Shown here in pieces: positions 23,732 through 32,967 of a stretch of 64,000 nt of DNA. Below the pieces are notes generated by a model, which saw nothing but the letters and a program-made list of their open reading frames with translations, ran no database searches and was not told the DNA's origin. The first letter of the stretch is position 1; the number at the start of each line of letters is the position of its first letter. Source of the stretch: Actinoplanes auranticolor (GTDB lineage: Bacteria > Actinomycetota > Actinomycetes > Mycobacteriales > Micromonosporaceae); contig NZ_BOQL01000066.1 in NCBI RefSeq assembly GCF_018332655.1, positions 124,001 through 188,000 on the forward strand. The letters run 5' to 3'. Both the position numbers and the translations under genes were made by a program.

Positions 23732-23748
23732 GACATGCCCTTCCGCAG

Positions 23749-23769
23749 AAACGGGGCGGCCCCCCGTTT
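23749..23769. promoter_or_regulatory. Operator candidate between nmrA-like and tetR genes
   Basis: AAACGGGG-CGGCC-CCCCGTTT is a perfect eight-base inverted repeat with a five-base spacer. It lies 18 bases upstream of the NmrA-like ATG and 65 bases from the TetR gene. It is the only strong dyad in the divergent promoter region. Confidence 0.55.
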
Positions 23770-23833
23770 GTCGTCCGCTACGATACGGAGGGCCACCCCA
23801 CTTCCACAACCCACCCCCGTCGGGACGGTGAGC

Positions 23834-24385
23834 ATGCGACCCAGACGCGCGGACGCCCGGCGCAACTACGACCAGCTGATCGCCGCGGCCTCGGCGGCGT
23901 TCGCCCGCGAGGGCGCCGACGCCTCCCTGGAGGAGATCGCCCGGCAGGCCGGCGTCGGCTCGGCCACGCTGCACCGGCACTTCCCGTCCCGGCAGGCCCT
24001 GCTCAACGCGGTCTTCCACGGCCGGGTCGAGGCACTGTGCCAGCAGGCCCACGAGCTCGCCGAGGGCGCGGACCCCGGCCCCGCACTGACGATCTGGCTG
24101 CGCGCGCTCGGGGCCTACGTCGCCTCGACGCGCGGGCTGGCATCGTCGCTGGTGCCGAGCACCGACAACGAATGTCACCACATGATCGTGCGGGCCGGCG
24201 ACGAGCTGCTCACCCGGGCCCGCGCGGCGGACGCGGTCCGCCCGGAGGTGTCGATCGACGACCTCCTGACCCTGGTGACCGCCATCTCGATGGCCGTCGA
24301 GCACAGCCCCGGCGAGAACGGCAGCGAGGCGGAACGCCTGCTCGGCCTGGCCATCGACGGCATCCACCCGCGGCCCGCGGGGTAG
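23834..24385 (+). CDS. TetR-family repressor
   Basis: This 183-residue protein has an N-terminal HTH: NYDQLIAAASAAFAREGADASLEEIARQAGVGSATLHRHFPSRQALLNAVF. The LHRHFPSR recognition-helix ending and the C-terminal half (SSLVPSTDNECHHMIVRAGDELLTRARAADAVRP) match a common actinobacterial subgroup paired with NmrA-like reductases. ATG 23834 is chosen; a GTG two codons earlier is possible. A dyad in the intergenic region is the likely operator. A hairpin follows the stop. Confidence 0.85.
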   Translation: MRPRRADARRNYDQLIAAASAAFAREGADASLEEIARQAGVGSATLHRHFPSRQALLNAVFHGRVEALCQQAHELAEGADPGPALTIWLRALGAYVASTRGLASSLVPSTDNECHHMIVRAGDELLTRARAADAVRPEVSIDDLLTLVTAISMAVEHSPGENGSEAERLLGLAIDGIHPRPAG

Positions 24386-24413
24386 CTGCCGGCGGCTGAC
24401 CGGCCGCCGGCAG
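24386..24413. terminator. Hairpin terminator between tetR and sugC-like genes
   Basis: CTGCCGGCGGC and GCCGCCGGCAG pair perfectly over 11 bases around a six-base loop. The stem starts directly after the TetR stop and ends 17 bases before the convergent ATPase stop, so it can serve both directions. Confidence 0.7.
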
Positions 24414-24430
24414 CGCTCATCGTCCGGCGG

Positions 24431-25600
24431 TCAGTCCGTGGTCACCAGGTTCTTGCCGGAGGCCCCGTCGAACACCTGGATCTTCGAGGTGTCGTACCAG
24501 AGCCGGGCGGTCCTGCCGCGCTGGACGTTGGCCGCCGCGTCCAGCCGGGCCGTCACCTCGACGCCGCCGCTGTGCAGGTCGTTGCCGGTGTCCTTGGCCA
24601 GGTCCTCCAGATCCTTGGACCGGGCCTGGTCGCCCTTCATGGTGAAGTAGGCGTAGACGTCCGAGCCCATCGCCTCGACGATGTCGATCGGCGCGTCGAA
24701 GGTGGCGCCCGGCTTGTCGCCGACCAGGGACGCTTCCTCGAAGTGCTCCGGGCGGATGCCGACGATCACCTCTCGCTCGGCGGTCGAGCCGTCGAGGGCC
24801 TGCCGGATCTGGTCGGGCAGTTTGGCCTCGCCCAGGGCCGTCACCACGCCGTCGGGGCGCAGGCGGCCGGGGAAGAAGTTCATCGACGGGCTGCCGATGA
24901 AGCCGGCCACGAACAGGTTCGCCGGATGGGCGTACAGGTGGGCCGGCGAACCGACCTGCTGGACCACGCCGCTGCGCATGACCACGACGCGGTCGCCCAG
25001 GGTCATCGCCTCGGTCTGGTCGTGGGTGACGTAGAGCGTCGTCGTGCCCAGGTTCTTCTGGATCCGCGAGATCTGGGTGCGCATCTGCACTCGGAGCTTG
25101 GCGTCCAGGTTGGACAGTGGCTCGTCCATCAGGAACGCCTTGGGCGACCGGACGATGGCCCGGCCCATCGCCACCCGCTGGCGCTGGCCACCGGACAGGT
25201 TGGCCGGCTTGCGGTCCAGGTGCTGGGTCAGTTCCAGCATCTCGGCCGCCTGCTCCACCTTCTTGCGGATGGTCGCCTTGTCCATCCCGGCCAGCCGCAG
25301 CGGGAAGCCCATGTTGTCGCCGACCGTCATGTGCGGGTAGAGCGCGTAGGACTGGAACACCATGGCGATGTCGCGGTCCTTGGGGGCTTTGTCGTTGACC
25401 ACCTGACCGTCGATGATCAGCTTGCCCGCGGTGATGTCCTCCAGGCCGGCCACCATGTTCAGTGTGGTCGACTTGCCGCACCCCGACGGGCCGACCAGGA
25501 TGATGAACTCGCCGTCGGCGATCTCGAGGTTGAAGTCGTCCACGGCCAGGGCGCCGTCGGGGTAACGCTTGACCACATGGTCCAGAACGATCTCGGCCAC
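24431..25600 (-). CDS. sugC: Sugar ABC transporter ATPase (SugC/UgpC/MsiK type)
   Basis: This 389-residue ATPase has Walker A VGPSGCGKSTTLN, Q-loop AMVFQSYALYPHMTV, signature LSGGQRQRVAMGRAI, Walker B AFLMDEPLSNLDAKLR and a C-terminal OB-fold domain (VIVGIRPEHFEEA) typical of the MalK/UgpC group. It ends a four-gene lpqY-sugA-sugB-sugC-like operon. This group of ATPases often energises several sugar importers. The neighbouring xyloside importer lacks an ATPase, so this protein may serve both (inference). Confidence 0.88.
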   Translation of the reverse strand: MAEIVLDHVVKRYPDGALAVDDFNLEIADGEFIILVGPSGCGKSTTLNMVAGLEDITAGKLIIDGQVVNDKAPKDRDIAMVFQSYALYPHMTVGDNMGFPLRLAGMDKATIRKKVEQAAEMLELTQHLDRKPANLSGGQRQRVAMGRAIVRSPKAFLMDEPLSNLDAKLRVQMRTQISRIQKNLGTTTLYVTHDQTEAMTLGDRVVVMRSGVVQQVGSPAHLYAHPANLFVAGFIGSPSMNFFPGRLRPDGVVTALGEAKLPDQIRQALDGSTAEREVIVGIRPEHFEEASLVGDKPGATFDAPIDIVEAMGSDVYAYFTMKGDQARSKDLEDLAKDTGNDLHSGGVEVTARLDAAANVQRGRTARLWYDTSKIQVFDGASGKNLVTTD

Positions 25601-25634
25601 GTCAGCTCCTCGGTGTATCGGTACGTGGGATGGG

Positions 25635-26468
25635 TCAGCCCTTGACGGCGCCCGAGGTCAGCCCCGCGACGATCCGCCGCTGGAAGACCAGCACGAAGAT
25701 CACGATGGGGATGGTGATGACCACGGCGGCGGCCGCGATCGGTCCGGTCGGCTTCTCGAACGTGGTGGCGCCGGTGAAGTAGCTCATCGCCGCCGGGACG
25801 GTCCGCGCGTTCGAGGTCGAGGTGAGCGAGAGGGCGAACAGGAAGTCGTTCCAGCACGAGATGAAGACCAGGATGGCCGTGGTGAAGATGCCGGGCATGG
25901 CCAGCGGGGTGATCACCCGGCGGAAGGCCTGGTACGGCGTGGCGCCGTCCATCTTCGCGGCCTTCTCCAGGTCCCACGGGATCTCCCGGAAGAACGCCGA
26001 CAGCGTGTAGATCGCCAGCGGGAGCGCGAAGGCGATGTACGGGATGATCAGCCCGGGCCAGGTGTCGAACAGCCCGATCGCCGTCTCGATCTTGAACAGC
26101 GGCGTGACCAGCGCGATCTGCGGGAACATCGACACGAGCAGGGCCATCGCCACGATCGTCCGCTTGCCCGGGAAGTCCAGCCGGGCGATGGCGTACGCGG
26201 CCATGGTGCCGAACGCGATGGCGATGAGGGTGGCGATGATGCAGATGCCGATCGAGTTCATCAGCGCCCGGAGGAAGTCGGGATTGTTGAAGATCGCGGT
26301 GTAGCTGTCGTTGCTGGGCGAGGTGGGGATGTAGTTCCCGTCGTTGAGCGTGGCGTCGTCCTTCAGCGACAGCGACACGATCCAGAGCACCGGGACGAAG
26401 GCGTACAGCAGGACGATCGCGTTGACGCCCCACCACATGAGCTTGCGGTTCGTGGTCTCCGGCTGCAT
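25635..26468 (-). CDS. sugB: Carbohydrate ABC permease (SugB/MalG type)
   Basis: This 277-residue inner-membrane protein has six predicted helices. The EAA coupling loop DLEKAAKMDGATPYQAFRRVITPLAMPGIFTTAILVFISCWNDFLFAL is the conserved MalG-type motif that contacts the ATPase. The N-terminus is short, as in MalG homologues. It lies two bases downstream of the sugA-like gene and 34 bases before the sugC-like gene. Confidence 0.88.
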   Translation of the reverse strand: MQPETTNRKLMWWGVNAIVLLYAFVPVLWIVSLSLKDDATLNDGNYIPTSPSNDSYTAIFNNPDFLRALMNSIGICIIATLIAIAFGTMAAYAIARLDFPGKRTIVAMALLVSMFPQIALVTPLFKIETAIGLFDTWPGLIIPYIAFALPLAIYTLSAFFREIPWDLEKAAKMDGATPYQAFRRVITPLAMPGIFTTAILVFISCWNDFLFALSLTSTSNARTVPAAMSYFTGATTFEKPTGPIAAAAVVITIPIVIFVLVFQRRIVAGLTSGAVKG

Positions 26469-26470
26469 GA

Positions 26471-27430
26471 CTACCGCTTCCCCTCAGCGTCGGACCCGGG
26501 CGCTGCCGCCCCGAAGAACTTGATGAACGCGAACGCGATGATCCCGGTGGTGATGAAGATGAGCACCGACATCGCCGACCCGATGCCCAGGTTGAGCCCT
26601 CGGATCAGGTTGCTGTAGGCCACCATCGACACCGAGCTGGTCTGGTTGGACCCGCTGGTGAGGATGAAGATGTTGTCGAACACCCGGAACGCGTCCAGGG
26701 TGCGGAACAGCAGCGCCACCAGGATGGCCGGCTTGATCAGCGGCACGGTCACCATCCAGAACCGCTTCCAGGCGTTGGCGCCGTCCATCGACGCGGCCTT
26801 GAGCAGGTCCTCGGGCACCAGCGCCAGCCCGGCCATCAGCAGCAGGGCCATGAACGGGACCGTCTTCCAGACCTCGGCCAGGATGATGATCCCGATCGAG
26901 GGCCAGAACTCGGTCAGTGGCGCGGAATTCTCCGGGGCCAGCCAGCCCAGTCCCTGGGTCCAGGCGAAGCGCCAGGAGAACGCCGCGACCACGGTGACGA
27001 TCGCGTACGGCACCAGCGCCGAGGTCCGCACCAGCCCGCGCCCGACGATCGTGCGGTGCATGACGATCGCCAGCAGCATCCCGAGGATCAGCTCCAGGGT
27101 GGCGCCGACGATCGTGATCAGCATGGTGACGCCGAACGCGGTCCACCAGATCGGACTGGACAGCACGGTGACGTAGTTGTCGAACCAGATGAACTCGTTG
27201 GCGTCCGGCTGGCGCAGGTCCGCCTTGTTCAGCGACAGCCAGAACGCGTAGATGATCGGGTAGGCGGCCACCGCCAGCATGATGAAGACGGCCGGGCCGA
27301 CGAGCATCAGCCCCAGCTTGCGCTCGGCCCGTTTGGCGTCGGTGTGCCGCTGCCGGGCGATCTCGGTGGTGCCGTCGTCCATGCGGTCCTCGGCCGCCTC
27401 AGCGGCCGCCGCGGTCGGGGTGGCGGTCAT
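26471..27430 (-). CDS. sugA: Carbohydrate ABC permease (SugA/MalF type)
   Basis: This 319-residue permease has a long charged cytoplasmic N-terminus (about 40 residues), then six helices starting at LMLVGPAVFIMLAVAAYPIIYAFWLSL. The EAA loop is LLKAASMDGANAWKRFWMVTVPLIKPAILVALLFRTLDAFRVFD. Its ATG overlaps the stop of the lpqY-like gene by four bases (ATGA), giving coupled translation. Substrate is inferred from the binding protein. Confidence 0.88.
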   Translation of the reverse strand: MTATPTAAAAEAAEDRMDDGTTEIARQRHTDAKRAERKLGLMLVGPAVFIMLAVAAYPIIYAFWLSLNKADLRQPDANEFIWFDNYVTVLSSPIWWTAFGVTMLITIVGATLELILGMLLAIVMHRTIVGRGLVRTSALVPYAIVTVVAAFSWRFAWTQGLGWLAPENSAPLTEFWPSIGIIILAEVWKTVPFMALLLMAGLALVPEDLLKAASMDGANAWKRFWMVTVPLIKPAILVALLFRTLDAFRVFDNIFILTSGSNQTSSVSMVAYSNLIRGLNLGIGSAMSVLIFITTGIIAFAFIKFFGAAAPGSDAEGKR

Positions 27431-28701
27431 GGCACGATCCCCTTGCCGTCGATGGCGTCCTGGATGGACTCGCGGAGTTCGTCGGCCGCCGCCTGCGGAT
27501 CGATGCTCTGCGGCGGGGACAGCGTGGTGGAAACCAGGGTCGAGATGTTCTGGTACACCGGCGACACCGGGCGGGGCACGGCGGCCTCCAGCTCGGTCCG
27601 CATGACGTCGGCCATCGGGTACGCCTCCTTGAACTCAGGGAGCTCGAAGACCGTGGCGAGCGCCGGCACGTCACCGGCGTCGAGGGCGGCGCTGAGTGCG
27701 TTCTTCTCGTTGCGCAGGCACATGGCGGCCTCGAACGACTCGTCCGGGTGCTTGCTGTAGGTGCTGATGGCGTAGTTCATCCCGCCCAGCGTCACCCTGG
27801 GCGGCCCGCCGTCGACCGACGGATAGGGCGCGAAACCGAGGTCGTCGACCAGGTCCGGGTTGGCCTCGCGCATGGCGCTGAGCACGTACGGCCAGTTGAG
27901 CGAGAAGGCGGAGCGTCCGGCCTGCAGGTCCGCGAAGACCTCCGGCTCCTGGGCGTTGGACAGCGACGCGCTGGTGACCCCGGAGGTGGCGAGCTTGCGC
28001 AGCAGGGTCAGCGCCTGCACGGTCTTGTCGTCGATGGTGGGCTGGGAGCTGTCCTCGTTGACCAGCGTGCCGCCGTACGCGGTGATCAGGTTGTTGACGT
28101 TGACCACGTAGCCCTCGTACTGGGCCGCGGTGAGCCCGATCTCGTAGGGCTTGCCCTGGGCCTTGAGCTGCTGGGCCATCGCGATCATCTCGTCGAAGGT
28201 CTTCGGCGGGGTGGGCACCAGCGACTTGCGGTACCACAGCAGCTGCACGTTGGTCGTGCGCGGTACGCCGTAGAGCTTGTCCTTCCAGGTGGCCGTGTCG
28301 ATCGGTGGTTGCAGGGTGTCCTTGGTCGCCTGGGCCTTCTGGTCGCCGGTCAGCTCCCGGATCCACTTGGCCTCGGCGAACTCCGCGGTCCAGGTGACGT
28401 CCATGCCGAGCAGGTCCATGCCGTCGTCCTTGGCGGCGAGCCGCCGGACGAACTGGTCGCGCTGGCCGTCGGCGTCGCTGGGGAGCAGGTTGCCGACGAT
28501 GGTGTAACGGCCGGCTGCCTGTTGGTTGCAGTCGGCGATGATCTTGTCGAAGCCGGTGCCACTGGCTCCGCCGTAGAGGTTGACCACGGTGCCCTCGGGC
28601 CCGCTCGAACAGGCCGCGAGCGAGGCGAAGAGGGCCGTCACCCCGATCATCGCGGCCCACCGTGACGGCCGCCGGGGCGTCGTCGGTCGTGGAATCATCA
28701 T
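27427..28701 (-). CDS. lpqY: LpqY-like trehalose-binding lipoprotein
   Basis: This 424-residue extracytoplasmic solute-binding protein has a lipobox at FASLAACSS. Its similarity to mycobacterial LpqY is recognisable along the whole chain: CNQQAAGRYTIVGNLLPSD, MDLLGMDVTWTAEFAEAKW, LYGVPRTTNVQLLWYRKSLV, FSLNWPYVLSAM, RVTLGGMNYAIS and the ending ADELRESIQDAIDGKGIVP. In mycobacteria LpqY-SugABC imports trehalose. The same ligand is likely here but other alpha-glucosides are possible. A GGACGGAGG ribosome site precedes ATGATG. Gene order lpqY-sugA-sugB-sugC is conserved. Confidence 0.82.
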   Translation of the reverse strand: MMIPRPTTPRRPSRWAAMIGVTALFASLAACSSGPEGTVVNLYGGASGTGFDKIIADCNQQAAGRYTIVGNLLPSDADGQRDQFVRRLAAKDDGMDLLGMDVTWTAEFAEAKWIRELTGDQKAQATKDTLQPPIDTATWKDKLYGVPRTTNVQLLWYRKSLVPTPPKTFDEMIAMAQQLKAQGKPYEIGLTAAQYEGYVVNVNNLITAYGGTLVNEDSSQPTIDDKTVQALTLLRKLATSGVTSASLSNAQEPEVFADLQAGRSAFSLNWPYVLSAMREANPDLVDDLGFAPYPSVDGGPPRVTLGGMNYAISTYSKHPDESFEAAMCLRNEKNALSAALDAGDVPALATVFELPEFKEAYPMADVMRTELEAAVPRPVSPVYQNISTLVSTTLSPPQSIDPQAAADELRESIQDAIDGKGIVP

Positions 28702-28764
28702 CGATCCTCCGTCCGGGCAAACCGCTGGCACTTGTGGCCCAGCTCACAGCCCTGACCACGACAT

Positions 28765-28782
28765 TGCCAGATATCGCTGGCA
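28765..28782. promoter_or_regulatory. Operator candidate upstream of lpqY-like operon
   Basis: TGCCAG-ATATCG-CTGGCA is a perfect six-base inverted repeat, 64 bases upstream of the binding-protein start. An additional GCTGGCA half-site occurs at about 28723. It differs from the xyloside operators next door, so this operon should have a separate regulator, not encoded nearby. Confidence 0.45.
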
Positions 28783-28906
28783 GGCGCGAGTGGAGGAGAG
28801 CAATCTTCTGTAACGACGTGTTCATGGACGGTGACTACGTGGCAGCACGCCCGAAACGCGGCGGTGAGGCGGGAATTGCCCGCCCCACCGGCCTGATGTC
28901 CGACCT

Positions 28907-31162
28907 TTACGGCAGACGCAGCTCGCAGGTCGCCACGTCGGCGGCCACCTCGGCGACCACGTCACCGGCCCGCACCCGCCACGGTGCCGCCGCCCCGGTC
29001 CGGACCACCCGCACGCTGCCGCCCGACCGGGTCACCGCGAAGGTCGTCGCCGGCTCCCCCGCCGGCCCCGGCACGGTCGTCGTCCGGGTGCCCTCGGCCA
29101 GCTCGTAGAGCTGCAGGGTGATGCCGTCGCGGTAGTCGTAGTCCGGCCGGTCCGTGCGGGCCCCGATCGCCAGTACCGAGTCCGGGCGCACCAGCAGCGG
29201 CACGCTCGCGAAGCTGTGCGTCTCGTGCACCCAGCCCGGTCCCTCGACGATCTCCGCGGTGCCGAACCGGGTCCAGCGCCCGGCCGGCACGTAGTACGAC
29301 GTGTCCCCGGCCTCGCTGAACACCGGCGCGACCAGCAGGTTGTCGCCGAGCAGGTACTGCCGGTCCACATGCGTGACGGCTGGGTCGTCCGGGAAGCCGA
29401 AGATCATCGGCCGCATCACCGGCAGGCCCTCGCGGTGCGCGCGCCCGGCCGCTTCGAACAGGTACGGCATCAGCGAGAGCTTCAGCCGGGTGAACGAGCG
29501 CAGCACGTCGACGGCCTCCTCGTCGAACAGCCACGGCACCCGGTACGTCTGGTTGCCGTGCAGCCGGCTGTGCGAGGAGAGCAGGCCGAACGGGATCCAG
29601 CGCTTGAACACCGCCGGGTCCGGCAGGCCCTCGAAGCCGCCGATGTCGTGGCTCCAGAAGCCGAAGCCCGAGGCCGCCAGCGACAGCCCGCCGCGCAGGC
29701 TCTCCGCCATCGACTCGTACGTCGAGGAGTTGTCGCCGCCCCAGTGCACCGGGAACTGCTGGCCGCCGACGGTCGCGGAGCGGGCGTACACCACGGCGTC
29801 GCCCTCACCGCGGTGCTCGCGCAGCACGTCGAAGACCACCCGGTTGTAGAGCTGGGTGTAGTAGTTGTGCATCCGCTCCGGGTCCGAGCCGTCGTGCCAC
29901 ACGACGTCGAGCGGGATGCGCTCGCCGAAGTCGGACTTGAACGCGTCGACGCCCATCTCCAGCAGCGCCCGCAGCTTGCCCGCGTACCACTCGCAGGCGT
30001 CCGGGTTGGTGAAGTCGACCAGGGCCATGCCGGCCTGCCAGCGGTCCCACTGCCAGACGTCACCGTCGGGCTTGCGCACCAGGTAACCCGCGGCCATCCC
30101 CTCGGCGAACAGCGACGAGCGCTGCGCGATGTACGGGTTGATCCACACGCAGGTCCGCAGCCCCCGGTCGGAGAGCCGTTTGAGCATGCCCGGCGGGTCG
30201 GGGAAGATCCGCGCGTCCCACTCGAAGTCGCACCAGCTGAACTCGCGCATCCAGAACGTGTCGAAGTGGAAGACGCTCAGCGGCAGGTCCCGCTCGGCCA
30301 TCCCGTCGACGAAGCCGGTCACCGTCTCCTCGTCGTAGGAGGTGGTGAACGAGGTGGTCAGCCACAGTCCGAAGGACCAGGCCGGCGGCAGGGCCGGGCG
30401 GCCGGTCAGCGCGGTGTACTTGCGCAGGATGTCGGCCGGGGTGGGACCGTAGATGACCAGATAGGACAGCGACTGCCCGGCCACGCTGAACTGGGTGCGC
30501 GAGACCAGCTCGGAACCGACCTCGAAGGACACCCGGCCGGGGTGGTCGACCAGCACGCCGTAGCCGCGGTTGGTCAGGTAGAACGGCACGTTCTTGTACG
30601 CCTGCTCGCTGCTGGTGCCGCCGTCCTCGTTCCAGATGTCGACGGTCTGGCCGTTCTTGACCAGCGGCCCGAAGCGCTCGCCGAGCCCGTAGACCGCCTC
30701 CCCCACGCCGAGGTCGAGCTGCTCGTGCACGTAGTGCTCGCCCTCGGCGGTGTCGACGACCCCCATGCCCTTCGAGCCGCTGCCGGTCAGGCGCCGGCCG
30801 CCGGCCAGGAAGTCCAGCCGCCAGGCGTCGCCGTCGGCGAACCGGGCGGTGAGCGCCCCCGAGGTGAGCTCGTTGCCGTGCACCTCCGCGCGGAAGTCCG
30901 GGTCCGCGGCGATCTCGAAGTCCGGCCGGCGCGGGCGGTAGCCGGCGAAATGGCTGATCGACACCCGGATGACGTCGGGCAGCGGCGCGGTGCAGGTGAC
31001 CGTGATGATCGGGGCGTCCAGGGTGTCCCCGCGTCCCTGCACCCGCTTGGCGGTGGCGAAGGCGGTCAGCGTGCCCGCGCCGGCCGCCGTGTCCTGCAGC
31101 TGCACCGGATGCAGGACCGTCAGGCCGTCACGCTTACGCCAGTAACCGTCGGTGAACTTCAT
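28907..31162 (-). CDS. yicI: GH31 alpha-xylosidase (YicI-like)
   Basis: This 751-residue cytoplasmic enzyme releases alpha-xylose from xyloglucan-type oligosaccharides. The opening MKFTDGYWRKRDGLTVLHP, LDLGVGEAVYGLGERFGPLVKNGQTVDIWNEDGGTSSEQAYKNVPF and the nucleophile region VDAFKSDFGERIPLDVVW (Asp in KSDFGE) closely match E. coli YicI. The acid/base Asp lies in the HWGGDNSSTYESM block. No signal peptide is present. It is the last gene of an operon with a binding protein and two permeases, so imported oligosaccharide is cleaved inside the cell. Confidence 0.9.
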   Translation of the reverse strand: MKFTDGYWRKRDGLTVLHPVQLQDTAAGAGTLTAFATAKRVQGRGDTLDAPIITVTCTAPLPDVIRVSISHFAGYRPRRPDFEIAADPDFRAEVHGNELTSGALTARFADGDAWRLDFLAGGRRLTGSGSKGMGVVDTAEGEHYVHEQLDLGVGEAVYGLGERFGPLVKNGQTVDIWNEDGGTSSEQAYKNVPFYLTNRGYGVLVDHPGRVSFEVGSELVSRTQFSVAGQSLSYLVIYGPTPADILRKYTALTGRPALPPAWSFGLWLTTSFTTSYDEETVTGFVDGMAERDLPLSVFHFDTFWMREFSWCDFEWDARIFPDPPGMLKRLSDRGLRTCVWINPYIAQRSSLFAEGMAAGYLVRKPDGDVWQWDRWQAGMALVDFTNPDACEWYAGKLRALLEMGVDAFKSDFGERIPLDVVWHDGSDPERMHNYYTQLYNRVVFDVLREHRGEGDAVVYARSATVGGQQFPVHWGGDNSSTYESMAESLRGGLSLAASGFGFWSHDIGGFEGLPDPAVFKRWIPFGLLSSHSRLHGNQTYRVPWLFDEEAVDVLRSFTRLKLSLMPYLFEAAGRAHREGLPVMRPMIFGFPDDPAVTHVDRQYLLGDNLLVAPVFSEAGDTSYYVPAGRWTRFGTAEIVEGPGWVHETHSFASVPLLVRPDSVLAIGARTDRPDYDYRDGITLQLYELAEGTRTTTVPGPAGEPATTFAVTRSGGSVRVVRTGAAAPWRVRAGDVVAEVAADVATCELRLP

Positions 31163-31172
31163 GCACAATCCT

Positions 31173-32060
31173 TTACTTGATCGCGCCGGCGGTGATGCCG
31201 CGGGTGAGGGTGCGCTGGAAGATGAGGAAGAACAGCATCGCGGGCAGGATGCCGATCAGCGCCGAGGCGCTGGTGGTGGTGGCGTCCATCTGCCGGTCGC
31301 CCTGGAGCACGCCGAGCGCGACCGGGACGGTCTGGTTGGCGTTGGAGATCAGGAAGACCAGCGGCAGGAAGAACTCGTTCCACGTCCAGATGAAGAAGAA
31401 CGTGAACAGCACCGCCAGGGTCGGCCGGCTGACCGGCACGACGACCCGCCACAGCGTGCGGAAGCGGCCGGCCCCGTCGACCGCGGCCGCGTCGAGCAGC
31501 TCGGTCGGGAACTCGGCGTAGACCGAGGAGAGCAGGTACGTGCCGAACGCGCTCTGGATCACCGTGAAGATGATGATGATCGAGAACAGGCTGTCGTACA
31601 GGTGCAGGCTCTTGGACAGGTAGTACAGCGGGTAGACCAGCACCTCCTGCGGCAGCAGGTTGGCGACCAGGAAGAACACCAGGAACCAGACCCGGCCGCG
31701 GACCCGGCCGATGCCCAGCGCGTACGCGTTGAGGACCGACAGGATCACGGCCAGCACCGACACGACGGCGCTGGTGATGAAGCTGTTGAGCAGCTTGCGG
31801 CTGAAGTCCACCCGCTGCCAGAAGTCGACGATGCCGTCCCAGTGCAGCGACTTCGGGATGGACAGCGGCCCGTTGCTCGCGTAGTCCGACGGGCTCTTGA
31901 CCGCGTTGAGCGCGACGACCAGCAGCGGCGCCACGACGAGCAGCAGCAGGACGAGCAGCACGCCCAGCACGATGTAGCGAGCCGGGTACCGCCGCCGGTT
32001 GACCCCCGGCGAGGTCTTGCTCTCGGTCCTGGTGTCCGGGGCAGTGGCCAGGGCAGTCAT
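31173..32060 (-). CDS. Carbohydrate ABC permease (MalG type), xyloside importer
   Basis: This 295-residue permease has an N-terminal cytoplasmic tail (about 25 residues) and six helices. The EAA loop reads LLDAAAVDGAGRFRTLWRVVVPVSRPTLAVLFTFFFIWTWNEFFLPL. It lies one base after the MalF-type permease gene and 10 bases before the alpha-xylosidase gene. No ATPase gene accompanies this importer. Confidence 0.88.
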   Translation of the reverse strand: MTALATAPDTRTESKTSPGVNRRRYPARYIVLGVLLVLLLLVVAPLLVVALNAVKSPSDYASNGPLSIPKSLHWDGIVDFWQRVDFSRKLLNSFITSAVVSVLAVILSVLNAYALGIGRVRGRVWFLVFFLVANLLPQEVLVYPLYYLSKSLHLYDSLFSIIIIFTVIQSAFGTYLLSSVYAEFPTELLDAAAVDGAGRFRTLWRVVVPVSRPTLAVLFTFFFIWTWNEFFLPLVFLISNANQTVPVALGVLQGDRQMDATTTSASALIGILPAMLFFLIFQRTLTRGITAGAIK

Positions 32061-32061
32061 C

Positions 32062-32967
32062 TCACACTCCCTTGCGCTCGTCGCGGGTCTGCAAGCGCAG
32101 GAAGACGAACGCCAGCACCACGATCAGGACCGTCAGCACGGTGGAGATCGCCGAGCCGTAGCCGACCTGGGCCTTCTGGAAGAAGTTCTGCCAAGCGAAG
32201 TACGACGGCACCAGCGTCGCGTTGCTCGGCCCGCCCCGGGTCAACACGAAGATCTGCCCGAAGATCTTCAGCGCGGCGATGGTGGTGGTCACCAGCACCA
32301 CGTAGAACTCCGGCTTGATCAGATAGACGGTGATGTGCCGGAAGCGCTGCCACCAGCCGGCCCCGTCCAGGTCGGCCGCCTCGTACAGCTCGGGGTCGAT
32401 GCGTTGCAGGCCGGACATGAACATGACGATCGGGTAGCCGAGCTGGAACCAGACCATCACCGCCATCACGCTGTAGAGCGCGTACTTCGGGTCGCCGAGC
32501 CAGTTGCGGCTCAGCGAGGAGAGCCCCACGGAGTCCAGGATCCGGTTCAGCGCGCCGTAGCTCGGGTGCAGGATCCAGCCCCAGACGATGCCGGTCACCG
32601 CGACCGGCAGCACCTGCGGCAGGTAGAAGCCGGAGCGGAACACGCTGGCCCAGCGGGGCCCGAAGATCTTGGCGATGTAGTCGAACAGCACCGCCGCCAG
32701 CAGCAGGCCGAGCAGCGTCGGCACCACCGCCATGGCCAGGATCAGCAGCAGGATGTGCCCGAACGAGGCCCAGAACCGCTCGTCGTGGAACAGCCGGGTG
32801 TAGTTCTCGAAGCCGACCCACACCGGACTGCCGATGCCGGACCAGCGGGTGAAGCTGATGCCGACGGTCATCACCAGCGGCACCACGATCACCGCGAGGG
32901 AGGCCAGCACCCCCGGGACGAGGTACCAACCGAACCCGGCGGTGGACCGGCCTCCCTGCCGGCTCAT
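32062..32967 (-). CDS. Carbohydrate ABC permease (MalF type), xyloside importer
   Basis: This 301-residue permease begins with a helix at GWYLVPGVLASLAVIVVPLVMTVGISFTRW. Its EAA loop is LYEAADLDGAGWWQRFRHITVYLIKPEFYVVLVTTTIAALKIFGQ. The start overlaps the stop of the binding-protein gene by four bases. It belongs to the LacI-controlled alpha-xyloside operon. Confidence 0.88.
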   Translation of the reverse strand: MSRQGGRSTAGFGWYLVPGVLASLAVIVVPLVMTVGISFTRWSGIGSPVWVGFENYTRLFHDERFWASFGHILLLILAMAVVPTLLGLLLAAVLFDYIAKIFGPRWASVFRSGFYLPQVLPVAVTGIVWGWILHPSYGALNRILDSVGLSSLSRNWLGDPKYALYSVMAVMVWFQLGYPIVMFMSGLQRIDPELYEAADLDGAGWWQRFRHITVYLIKPEFYVVLVTTTIAALKIFGQIFVLTRGGPSNATLVPSYFAWQNFFQKAQVGYGSAISTVLTVLIVVLAFVFLRLQTRDERKGV

